From positions 225-7,334 of the forward strand of contig MHHP01000023.1 of NCBI GenBank assembly GCA_001817055.1: a DNA stretch of 7,110 bases, written 5' to 3'. Under the pieces are notes generated by a model that saw nothing but the letters and a program-made list of their open reading frames with translations, made no database searches and was not told where the DNA came from. This document shows, piece by piece, positions 1 through 5,791 of the stretch (positions are counted from its first letter, which is position 1; each line of letters opens with the position of its first letter). A program made the translations under genes and the position numbers. The DNA comes from Candidatus Andersenbacteria bacterium RIFCSPHIGHO2_02_FULL_45_11. Lineage in GTDB: Bacteria; Patescibacteriota; Andersenbacteria; UBA10190.

Positions 1-1
1 C

Positions 2-682
2 GAACAGTTTAAGGACATTATCAATTCCGCAGAAATCGTTATTCCGGATGGGTCCAGTATTTTGTGGGCTAGGGAATATCTAAAACAGAGACGTCGCGCC
101 TCCTCAACGCTTGGGGTTTTGCCGTTAACCCCAAGCGTTTTCCCGGCGCTTAGCCTCGTCAAATTCTTTTTCTCGAACCAACAACCAATTACGGGCGTTG
201 ATACTATGTTCGATATTTGCGAAATTATGGAAAAGAAAAATGGGGCTGTATATCTACTTGGAGGCAAACCAGAAGAAGTTCAAAGAACAGCAATTGTATT
301 ACGAAAGAAATATCCCATGCTCAACGTAAGCATAACCCCCTCCAGCTCCCCTTTCGTAAGGGGGAGAGAACGCGCGTTACCCCTCCTTACGAAGGAGGGG
401 TTAGGGGAGGTTAGCGCCATTTTCGTCGCCCTCGGCAGTCCCAAGCAATCGCTATGGATCGAAGATACCAGAAACCTTTTAGAAAATGCTGGAGTAAACA
501 TCGCCATGGGCGTTGGCGGCGCATTTGCGATGATAGCAGACACACTCCCACGCGCACCAAAATGGATGCGCCGTCATCATATTGAATGGCTATGGCGGCT
601 TACATTGGAACCCAAGCGAATCAAGCGTATATGGAATGCGGTAGTCGTGTTTCCAAAATTGGTATATAAAAATACTAGGTAG
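2..682 (+). CDS. WecG/TagA/CpsF-family glycosyltransferase, 5' end missing
   Basis: This is the C-terminal 226 residues of a glycosyltransferase; the frame is open from base 2, so the true start lies upstream of the window. The TTG at base 62 is internal, because family-typical sequence (IVIPDGSSILWA) lies before and across it. Family members transfer N-acetylmannosamine or a related sugar to a lipid-linked acceptor on the cytoplasmic face of the membrane, in wall teichoic acid, enterobacterial common antigen or exopolysaccharide synthesis. Visible signatures in order are the PDG motif with the conserved Asp (visible residues 16-18), TGVD, VYLLGGKPE, FVALGSPKQ, MGVGGAF and RAPKWMRRHHIEWLWRL near the end. 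Two segments do not look like the family: about residues 32-50 and 111-138. Both coincide with DNA palindromes read in frame. The second occupies the stretch between YPMLN and FVALGSPKQ, where the family normally has a strand-helix unit, so activity is uncertain. Family assignment is firm; sugar and acceptor cannot be told. Confidence 0.9.
   Translation, partial: EQFKDIINSAEIVIPDGSSILWAREYLKQRRRASSTLGVLPLTPSVFPALSLVKFFFSNQQPITGVDTMFDICEIMEKKNGAVYLLGGKPEEVQRTAIVLRKKYPMLNVSITPSSSPFVRGRERALPLLTKEGLGEVSAIFVALGSPKQSLWIEDTRNLLENAGVNIAMGVGGAFAMIADTLPRAPKWMRRHHIEWLWRLTLEPKRIKRIWNAVVVFPKLVYKNTR
96..149. repeat. Palindromic element 1, in frame inside the glycosyltransferase gene
   Basis: A perfect 13-base inverted repeat (aacgcttggggtt at 106-118, aaccccaagcgtt at 127-139) surrounds an 8-base loop. 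It is flanked by outer 5-base arms (gcgcc at 96-100, ggcgc at 145-149) set apart by symmetric 5-base mismatched stretches. The unit is 54 bases, or 18 codons, so it leaves the frame open. It encodes a low-complexity stretch of Ser, Leu, Pro and Val with no resemblance to the family. It could be an inserted repeat or a structure formed within the RNA; one copy alone cannot decide. Confidence 0.7.
333..413. repeat. Palindromic element 2 (nested hairpins), in frame inside the glycosyltransferase gene
   Basis: This 81-base unit (27 codons) has imperfect terminal inverted repeats: taacc at 333-337 pairs with ggtta at 409-413, and the next bases pair partly. Inside are two hairpins: tcccctt/aagggg around 347-364, and a perfect 10-base stem (acccctcctt at 379-388, aaggaggggt at 392-401) with a 3-base loop. 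The encoded peptide includes PLLTKEGLGEV; from memory, peptides of this kind recur in unrelated proteins of metagenome-derived genomes because the same DNA repeat is read in frame. The stretch is also open in another forward frame and on the reverse strand, which fits an element that tolerates insertion into genes. Confidence 0.75.
605..633 (+). promoter_or_regulatory. Possible internal promoter for the 65-residue gene
   Basis: TTGGAA (605-610) and TATATG (628-633) are separated by 17 bases inside the 3' end of the glycosyltransferase gene, about 74 bases before the next start codon. The hexamers are only moderate matches to sigma70 boxes. Read-through from the upstream gene is an equally good explanation for expression of the small gene. 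Confidence 0.22.
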
Positions 683-694
683 TGTTCATTCATC

Positions 695-700
695 AAGGAG
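695..700 (+). promoter_or_regulatory. Ribosome binding site of the 65-residue gene
   Basis: AAGGAG lies 6 bases before the ATG at 707. It is a strong Shine-Dalgarno match and the main reason to accept this short reading frame as a gene. Confidence 0.8.
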
Positions 701-706
701 ATCATT

Positions 707-904
707 ATGGCCGATAAGCCACGTTCAAAATTCGCACAAATACTTGCAGCCGATCCAGCGTTAGCCGCACGGTGCGAAGAAGTTGTGAAGCAACTTCGCG
801 AAGCAGCGAGAGAAGACATCGAGGCAGGTGAACGCGCACAAATGATTGGTCCGAAAGATAACGTTCGTTTTACCAATCGTGCCGGAGACGATTTGTTCTC
901 ATAG
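707..904 (+). CDS. Small hypothetical protein, 65 residues
   Basis: I do not recognise this protein. The ATG at 707 has a strong ribosome binding site (AAGGAG) at ideal spacing, and the gene is followed ten bases after its stop by a hairpin terminator, so it is very likely real. The sequence is highly charged and Ala-rich. Residues about 7-45 look mostly helical (FAQILAADPALAARCEEVV, then QLREAAREDIEAGERAQ), and the rest (MIGPKDNVRFTNRAGDDLFS) looks less ordered. There is one Cys (residue 23), no signal peptide and no membrane segment, so it should be cytoplasmic. It lies 24 bases after the glycosyltransferase stop and may be co-transcribed with it, though no functional link is evident. A small nucleic-acid- or protein-binding role would be a guess. 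Confidence 0.75.
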   Translation: MADKPRSKFAQILAADPALAARCEEVVKQLREAAREDIEAGERAQMIGPKDNVRFTNRAGDDLFS

Positions 905-913
905 CGCCCACCC

Positions 914-942
914 GGGAGGAACTATTCCTCCCTTTTCTTTTT
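914..942 (+). terminator. Intrinsic terminator after the 65-residue gene
   Basis: An 8-base perfect stem (gggaggaa at 914-921, ttcctccc at 925-932) with a 3-base loop is followed directly by a T-rich run (ttttcttttt). It closes the transcript of the small gene and isolates the next gene. Confidence 0.85.
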
Positions 943-964
943 CATATCCGTTCGGTTATCCACA

Positions 965-993
965 TTGACGCCCCTATGCCACGGGCATACGTT
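965..993 (+). promoter_or_regulatory. Probable promoter of the membrane-anchored LysM-like gene, with a palindrome in the spacer
   Basis: TTGACG (965-970) is a 5/6 match to the -35 consensus. TACGTT (988-993), 17 bases downstream, is a weaker -10 box. A new promoter is expected here because a terminator ends at about 942 and the next gene starts at 1064. The spacer contains a 6-base inverted repeat (tatgcc at 975-980, ggcata at 984-989) with a 3-base loop, which could be an operator. An alternative -10-like box (TATATT at 1033-1038) is badly spaced from any -35 box. Confidence 0.45.
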
Positions 994-1048
994 TATATGA
1001 TGTCTTGCGAAAGCATCCTTTGGAGGGGAGCTTATATTTTTAATACCC

Positions 1049-1056
1049 AGGAGGTG
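1049..1056 (+). promoter_or_regulatory. Ribosome binding site of the LysM-like gene
   Basis: AGGAGGTG is a near-perfect anti-Shine-Dalgarno complement, 7 bases before the ATG at 1064. It fixes that start and is the strongest ribosome binding site in the window. Confidence 0.9.
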
Positions 1057-1063
1057 AAACCAT

Positions 1064-1654
1064 ATGGAATACGAACAACAGCAGAACCAAGATGATAATT
1101 TCATGAATCGCGTAAAAGAGTCTCCTCGTACGGTTTCCGCAATCATTATTGTGGTTATCGTTGCAGCAGCAATCTACGCATTTTCAGGAAACAATCAGCA
1201 AAATAACGAAGTTGCACTTAACTCGCCAGAAGCAACTCCAGAAGCATCCGCAACACCAGCTCCGGAAAAGAAGGAAGAAGTGAAGGGGGCTACGGCAACA
1301 CCAGCTCCAGTTGATAAGGCAGTATTATCAGAAAACGCAAAGAAACTACCAGAAGCTCGCACTACAGATTCTGCATATATCGAAGTAGCGCAGAAGGGCG
1401 ATGGATTAACTCATGTAGCACGCAGGGCAGCAACGCGATACCTCGCAGACCACGAAACCGGCTATAGCGTTACAAACGAGCACCGTATCTACATTGAGGA
1501 CTATATCCGCAAGCATATGGAAAAGGGCAGCGTTTCAGTAGGCGCAGAGAAGACGATCTCGTTTGATCTCGTAAAGCAGGCAATCGAATCAGCAGGCAAA
1601 TTGACGCCTAAACAGCTCAAGAACCTCACGCAATACACCGGCGCACTTCGTTGA
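1064..1654 (+). CDS. Single-pass membrane protein with Pro-rich linker and LysM-like C-terminal domain
   Basis: The 196-residue product has a short polar N-terminus (residues 1-22, presumably cytoplasmic) and one strongly hydrophobic helix (about 23-40, TVSAIIIVVIVAAAIYAF). A linker rich in Pro, Ala, Thr and Glu follows (about 41-100). It contains ATPAP twice, encoded by an exact 14-base direct repeat (1250-1263 and 1295-1308). The C-terminal domain (about 104-196) begins YIEVAQKGDGLTHVARRA, which recalls the start of LysM repeats but is atypical. It continues with HRIYIEDYIRKH and a helical end, LTPKQLKNLTQYTG. I remember similar KGDGLTHxARRA proteins mainly from Patescibacteria; their function is not established. 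The layout suggests a membrane anchor, a spacer and an external domain that might touch the cell wall. The gene has its own promoter and terminator and looks monocistronic. Gene reality is near certain; the function is open. Confidence 0.9.
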   Translation: MEYEQQQNQDDNFMNRVKESPRTVSAIIIVVIVAAAIYAFSGNNQQNNEVALNSPEATPEASATPAPEKKEEVKGATATPAPVDKAVLSENAKKLPEARTTDSAYIEVAQKGDGLTHVARRAATRYLADHETGYSVTNEHRIYIEDYIRKHMEKGSVSVGAEKTISFDLVKQAIESAGKLTPKQLKNLTQYTGALR

Positions 1655-1676
1655 TTGTACGCGCGAACAGTTTTAT

Positions 1677-1714
1677 ATAAAAAGAACCCCGAATGCATGC
1701 GGGGTTCTTTTTAT
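1677..1714. terminator. Strong intrinsic terminator after the LysM-like gene
   Basis: A perfect 14-base inverted repeat (ataaaaagaacccc at 1677-1690, ggggttctttttat at 1701-1714) encloses a 10-base loop containing gcatgc. With A-rich and T-rich ends it could work on both strands. It starts 23 bases after the stop codon and separates this gene from nrdA. Confidence 0.93.
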
Positions 1715-1780
1715 GTTCGCATGTGCATAAGTAAAAAAACGTTAAAAGTAAAAATGGCTACGGTGAGGCTTTTTCGTTTT

Positions 1781-1809
1781 TTGAACGGATACAGCAATAC
1801 GAGTACAAT
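1781..1809 (+). promoter_or_regulatory. Sigma70-type promoter of nrdAB
   Basis: TTGAAC (1781-1786) and TACAAT (1804-1809) are each 5/6 matches to consensus with the optimal 17-base spacing. Transcription would begin near 1816, giving a leader of about 30 bases before the ATG at 1847. This argues against any nrdA start codon upstream of 1816. No convincing pair of NrdR boxes is visible around it. Confidence 0.75.
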
Positions 1810-1846
1810 AAAAAAGTCGTTAACTTGTAACACGAATATCCTTCAT

Positions 1847-4648
1847 ATGCCTATCGATAAGGTGAAAAAGCGAAATGGTTCTATCGTCGATTTTGACCGG
1901 GAACGCATTCAGCATGCTATCCATAAAGCATATGTTGCAACTCGTGGTACAGAAGCACTCATTATAGTCGAGGGCATTGTAGATGAGGTGATACAAGACC
2001 TAGAGGTTAGCTATATAAATGTAATCCCTGCAGTTGAGAGCATCCAAGACCTCGTTGAAAAAAAGATTGCAGAGAAAGGACTCTTTGATGTTGCGAAGTC
2101 CTACATTTTGTACCGCGTTGAACAACAAGAAAAACGAATGCTCGCGCAACAGGAAATTCAACAGAAGATGCAAACGCGCCAGCTGAACGTCAAAAATCGA
2201 GCGGGGCATTTAGTGCCATTCGATCCGGAACAGGTTCGCATTGCAATCACAAAATATTGCGGAGATACGTTGTCACAGTCACAGATTGCTGTTGTACTAC
2301 AAGAAGCAGAGAACAATATTTACGAGGGCATCTCCACGTCTGAAATCAACCAAGCCGTTATCATGTCACTGCGCTCCCGCATTGAACGCGATCCGCGCTA
2401 TTCTTATTTGGCTGCACGAGTGCTGACCAATGATCTATATCGCGATGTTATTACGGTTGATGAATTTTCCCCAAACTTTGAGCAAGTATACCGAGAGGGT
2501 CTGCAAATCTCGATTGCACAAGGAGTGGCATCAGAACGGCTAGACGCCCGAATGAACGAGTTTGATTTTGCGAAGCTTTCTGCAGCTATGGATATTTCTC
2601 GAGACAAACTGTTTGAGTATTTAGGTATCCAAACTCTCTATGAAAGATATTTTATTCGTGATTTAACACAAAGAATACTTGAAGTTCCTCAGTATTTCTG
2701 GATGCGTGTTGCTATGGGGTTAGCGCTCAATGAAAGCAAAGAACAGTGGACAGCATACGCTATACAATTCTACGAAACTATGTCGACTCTGCGTTACACA
2801 CCTTCTACTCCTACGCTATTTCACTCCGGCACTTCTCACCCCCAAATGAGCTCTTGCTACCTCACCACAGTAGAAGACAAGCTCGAGCATATCTTTAAAT
2901 CAATCGGAGATAACGCACAACTTTCCAAATGGTCTGGAGGCCTCGGCAACGACTGGACAAACATCCGTGCAACCGGCGCACAGATTAAAAGTACGAACGT
3001 CGGAAGCCAAGGCGTTATTCCGTTCCTCAAAATCTCCGATGCAACTACTGCGGCTATCAACCGAAGCGGGAAGCGAAGAGGGGCAACTTGTGTGTACCTA
3101 GAAACATGGCATTATGATATTGAAGACTTCTTAGAGCTTCGGAAAAACACCGGTGATGATCGGCGTCGTACCCACGATACAAATACCGCAAACTGGATTC
3201 CAGATCTATTTATGAAGCGCGTACTTTCGGATGGAGACTGGACACTATTCTCTCCAGAAGAAGTTCCCGAGCTGCATCACATCTACGGCAAAGCATTCGA
3301 ACAAAAATATATCGAATACGAACAAAAAGTAGATAGGGGAGAAATCCAGTTATTCAAGCGCATGCGAGCACTCGATCTGTGGCGCAAAATGATCAACAGC
3401 CTCTACAGCACCGGGCACCCATGGATGACGTTTAAAGATCCGTCTAACGTTCGCTCTCCGCAAGACCATGTTGGCGTCGTACACAGTTCTAACTTATGCA
3501 CGGAAATTACCCTCAATACTTCCGCAGAAGAAACTGCTGTATGTAACTTAGGGTCTATCAATATTGTTCGCCACGTAAAGGACGGCGTCATCGATAAAGT
3601 GGCACTTCGCGATACTACCGAAAAAGCAATGCGTATGCTCGATAACGTGATCGACTTAAATTTCTACCCAACAAAAGAAGCGAAGACCTCAAACATGCGA
3701 CATCGGCCTGTAGGCCTTGGAATTATGGGCTGGCAAGATGCCCTGTACGTACTAGGAATGCAGTTTGATAGCGATGAAGCAGTTGAGCTATCTGATGAAA
3801 CGATGGAATACATTGCATACTACGCAATAACAACATCTTCTCGACTTGCAGAAGAAAAGGGAACCTACGAAAGCTATAAGGGCTCTAAATGGGACCGCGG
3901 ACTCTTCCCACAAGATACCGTTTCACTACTAGAAGAAGAGCGAGGTATGCCGATTGAAGTGGAGCGCGGAAGCAAGCTAGATTGGGCCCCTGTCCGCCAG
4001 CACGTACGTCAATTCGGAATGAGAAATTCTAACTGTATGGCAATTGCGCCTACTGCGACTATTTCCACGATTGTTGGGTGTTTACCCTCTATTGAACCTA
4101 TCTACAAAAACATCTACACCAAATCAAACGTTACTGGGGAATTTACCATCATTAACGAACAGCTTGTACATGACCTACAGAAACGAAACTTGTGGAATGA
4201 TGAAATGATCGAGAAGCTTAAGCATTACGACGGAAGCGTGCAGAATATTACCGATGTGCCGCAAGACTTAAAAGATAAGTACAAAGAAGTGTTTGAGATT
4301 AAGCCGGAATGGGTAATCAAGCATGCAGCACGGCGCGCAAAGTGGATCGACCAGAGCCAGTCACTCAACCTTTTCATAGAAACGGAATCCGGAAAAGATT
4401 TATCAGATATGTACATTAGCGCATGGGAATCGGGGCTCAAAACAACCTACTACCTGCGAACACTCGGAGCAACCGGGGTTGAAAAGAGTACAGTAGATAT
4501 TAATAAGAAACATGAGAGCGCACCATCACAGCCCATTATTGCCTCGCAACCGATTGTAAAGCCCATATTTGATCCCACGCCCATGCCACGGCCATCAGCA
4601 GAGACAAGCGGAGACCCTAACCTCAACATTTGCGAATCGTGTCAATAA
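1847..4648 (+). CDS. nrdA: Ribonucleoside-diphosphate reductase large subunit (R1), class I, with tandem ATP-cones
   Basis: R1 reduces ribonucleoside diphosphates to deoxyribonucleotides using a radical supplied by R2. The protein is 933 residues from ATG 1847; the frame stays open back to 1655, but that extension crosses a terminator and the promoter. Residues about 4-93 form an ATP-cone (KKRNGSIVDFDRERI and a matching IQDLVEKKIAEKGLF...YILYR end). Residues about 113-200 form a second, E. coli-like cone. The catalytic core follows. Expected active residues are present: Cys337 and Cys566 (redox pair), Asn549-Cys551-Glu553 in NLCTEI, and Tyr868-Tyr869 in the radical path. KWSGGLGNDW (361-370) lies near the specificity site. 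A Pro-rich tail (about 890-925) ends in the C-terminal CxxC, Cys929/Cys932, which re-reduces the active site. nrdB follows after 17 bases. There is no clear Shine-Dalgarno sequence. The organization resembles the chlamydial R1, which also has extra N-terminal cones. Confidence 0.96.
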   Translation: MPIDKVKKRNGSIVDFDRERIQHAIHKAYVATRGTEALIIVEGIVDEVIQDLEVSYINVIPAVESIQDLVEKKIAEKGLFDVAKSYILYRVEQQEKRMLAQQEIQQKMQTRQLNVKNRAGHLVPFDPEQVRIAITKYCGDTLSQSQIAVVLQEAENNIYEGISTSEINQAVIMSLRSRIERDPRYSYLAARVLTNDLYRDVITVDEFSPNFEQVYREGLQISIAQGVASERLDARMNEFDFAKLSAAMDISRDKLFEYLGIQTLYERYFIRDLTQRILEVPQYFWMRVAMGLALNESKEQWTAYAIQFYETMSTLRYTPSTPTLFHSGTSHPQMSSCYLTTVEDKLEHIFKSIGDNAQLSKWSGGLGNDWTNIRATGAQIKSTNVGSQGVIPFLKISDATTAAINRSGKRRGATCVYLETWHYDIEDFLELRKNTGDDRRRTHDTNTANWIPDLFMKRVLSDGDWTLFSPEEVPELHHIYGKAFEQKYIEYEQKVDRGEIQLFKRMRALDLWRKMINSLYSTGHPWMTFKDPSNVRSPQDHVGVVHSSNLCTEITLNTSAEETAVCNLGSINIVRHVKDGVIDKVALRDTTEKAMRMLDNVIDLNFYPTKEAKTSNMRHRPVGLGIMGWQDALYVLGMQFDSDEAVELSDETMEYIAYYAITTSSRLAEEKGTYESYKGSKWDRGLFPQDTVSLLEEERGMPIEVERGSKLDWAPVRQHVRQFGMRNSNCMAIAPTATISTIVGCLPSIEPIYKNIYTKSNVTGEFTIINEQLVHDLQKRNLWNDEMIEKLKHYDGSVQNITDVPQDLKDKYKEVFEIKPEWVIKHAARRAKWIDQSQSLNLFIETESGKDLSDMYISAWESGLKTTYYLRTLGATGVEKSTVDINKKHESAPSQPIIASQPIVKPIFDPTPMPRPSAETSGDPNLNICESCQ

Positions 4649-4665
4649 CTTCTCGAACAAAACCT

Positions 4666-5673
4666 ATGGAAACAGCTGAAAAACGAATCTTAAATTCTGG
4701 CACCACGGATCCGAACAAGATCCTGCCAATGAAATACACGTGGGCTCGCACTCACTATAAAGCGGGGGTTGCTAATAACTGGACTCCCGATGAGGTGAAT
4801 ATGCAGAAAGACGTAGAAACGTGGAAGAATCCTGCTGCGTTATCTGAAGATGAACGCAGATTAATCATGTGGAATATGGGATTCTTCTCAACTGCAGAGA
4901 GCTTAACTGCAAACAACCTGGTACTTACGATCTATAAGCACATCACCAATCCAGAGTGCCGACAGTACCTGCTGCGGCAGGCATACGAAGAAGCTGTACA
5001 TACCGACACGTTCATTTACTGCTGCGATACGCTAGGCCTAGATCCGGACGATGTATACACCATGTACGAACGTATCCCAAGTATTAAACATAAAGATGAG
5101 TTTGTAGTAAACATGACAAAGTCCATTTTTGATCCGAATTTTACTACAGAAGGTACGGAAAATATTCAACGCTTCGTTCATGATCTCGTTGGTTTTTACA
5201 TCATCATGGAAGGAATCTTCTTCTATGCGGGGTTCGTTATGATGCTTTCGTTCTTACGCCAAAACAAGATGGTTGGAATAGGAGAACAGTTCCAATTCAT
5301 TCTTCGTGACGAATCTGTTCACTTGGCCTTCGGAGCAGATCTCATTAATACAATCGTTCAAGAAAATCCGGAAATTTGGACACCACAATTTAAGACAACT
5401 ATCACCGAGAACATTAAGCGGGGAGTAGAACTGGAATCTGCATATTCACACGATTGTTTGCCGAACGGAATTCTCGGCCTCAACGCGCATGTTATCGACG
5501 ATTACTTAAAGTACATCGCGGACAGGCGCCTGGAACGAATCGGACTAGCAAAGGTATACGGAACAGAAAATCCGTTCCCATGGATGAGCGAAATTATTGA
5601 TTTGAAAAAAGAAAAGAACTTCTTTGAAACGCGCGTAACCGAATACAAAAACGCAGGATCCCTGAAGTGGTAA
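4666..5673 (+). CDS. nrdB: Ribonucleoside-diphosphate reductase small subunit (R2), predicted class Ic (Mn/Fe, tyrosyl-radical-free)
   Basis: This 335-residue ferritin-like subunit generates the oxidant that starts catalysis in NrdA. All six metal ligands are visible: Glu78 (FFSTAESL), Glu109 and His112 (YEEAVH), Glu182 (MEGIFFY), Glu216 and His219 (RDESVH). The position four after His112, Tyr122 in E. coli R2, is Phe116, and the first ligand is Glu instead of Asp. Both are marks of class Ic R2. The ligands match Chlamydia trachomatis R2 (Glu89, Glu120, His123, Phe127, Glu193, Glu227, His230) at a constant offset of 11, by my memory of that protein. Trp39 and Tyr327 match its relay residues Trp51 and Tyr338, but Tyr222 corresponds to Phe211. 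The tail EYKNAGSLKW should bind R1. ATG 4666 is chosen because the family N-terminus begins there; a TTG at 4630 in nrdA is unlikely. No Shine-Dalgarno sequence is seen, so coupling to nrdA is probable. Confidence 0.95.
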   Translation: METAEKRILNSGTTDPNKILPMKYTWARTHYKAGVANNWTPDEVNMQKDVETWKNPAALSEDERRLIMWNMGFFSTAESLTANNLVLTIYKHITNPECRQYLLRQAYEEAVHTDTFIYCCDTLGLDPDDVYTMYERIPSIKHKDEFVVNMTKSIFDPNFTTEGTENIQRFVHDLVGFYIIMEGIFFYAGFVMMLSFLRQNKMVGIGEQFQFILRDESVHLAFGADLINTIVQENPEIWTPQFKTTITENIKRGVELESAYSHDCLPNGILGLNAHVIDDYLKYIADRRLERIGLAKVYGTENPFPWMSEIIDLKKEKNFFETRVTEYKNAGSLKW

Positions 5674-5685
5674 TTCAATCTACCG

Positions 5686-5750
5686 CCCTCTCCCTTGCAC
5701 CCCGCCAGCTGGCGGGGTTTTGCAGATGGGGAGAGGGGTGGGGTGAGGGG
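5686..5750. repeat. Palindromic element 3 in the nrdB downstream gap, possible terminator
   Basis: A nested inverted repeat follows nrdB. The core ccccgccagctggcgggg (5700-5717) is a perfect 18-base palindrome followed by TTTT. Around it lie TGCA at 5696-5699 and 5721-5724. Outside those, ccctctccc (5686-5694) pairs with gggagaggg (5729-5737), and a further G-rich run (tggggtgagggg) ends at 5750. From memory, gagagggg-tggggtgagggg strings recur as dispersed intergenic repeats in many bacterial genomes. The core with its short T-run may end the nrdAB transcript, though a perfect palindrome without a loop is not an ideal terminator. Confidence 0.75.
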
Positions 5751-5756
5751 AATCGC

Positions 5757-5785
5757 GTGGCAAATAAAACCAAACGCGCTATACT
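5757..5785 (+). promoter_or_regulatory. Probable promoter giving a leaderless transcript
   Basis: GTGGCA (5757-5762, 4/6) and TATACT (5780-5785, 5/6) have 17-base spacing. The -10 box ends 6 bases before the ATG at 5792, so transcription would begin at or within a base or two of the start codon, leaving no room for a ribosome binding site. Confidence 0.55.
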
Positions 5786-5791
5786 AGCATT

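Noticed and set aside
280..543. Reverse-strand reading frame inside the glycosyltransferase
   Set aside because: It is a shadow kept open by palindromic element 2; the forward frame carries the clear family motifs.
922..1146. Reverse-strand reading frame across the promoter region of the LysM-like gene
   Set aside because: It spans a terminator and promoter and reads antisense into a well-supported gene; no family resemblance.
1754..1756. Alternative nrdA start ATG at 1754
   Set aside because: It lies upstream of the predicted transcription start and has no ribosome binding site.
1655..1846. N-terminal extension of nrdA from a TTG at 1655 (64 more residues)
   Set aside because: It begins directly after the previous stop, runs through a perfect terminator hairpin (1677-1714) and the nrdA promoter (1781-1809), and encodes no family-like sequence. 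The ATP-cone starts just after ATG 1847.
1815..1850. Possible NrdR box before nrdA (acacgaatatcc region)
   Set aside because: Only a loose resemblance to the ACACWATATMTWGT-type box and no second copy at the expected spacing.
4630..4665. Upstream TTG start of nrdB overlapping nrdA
   Set aside because: The 12 extra residues do not look like R2 and no ribosome binding site precedes them; ATG 4666 fits the family length.
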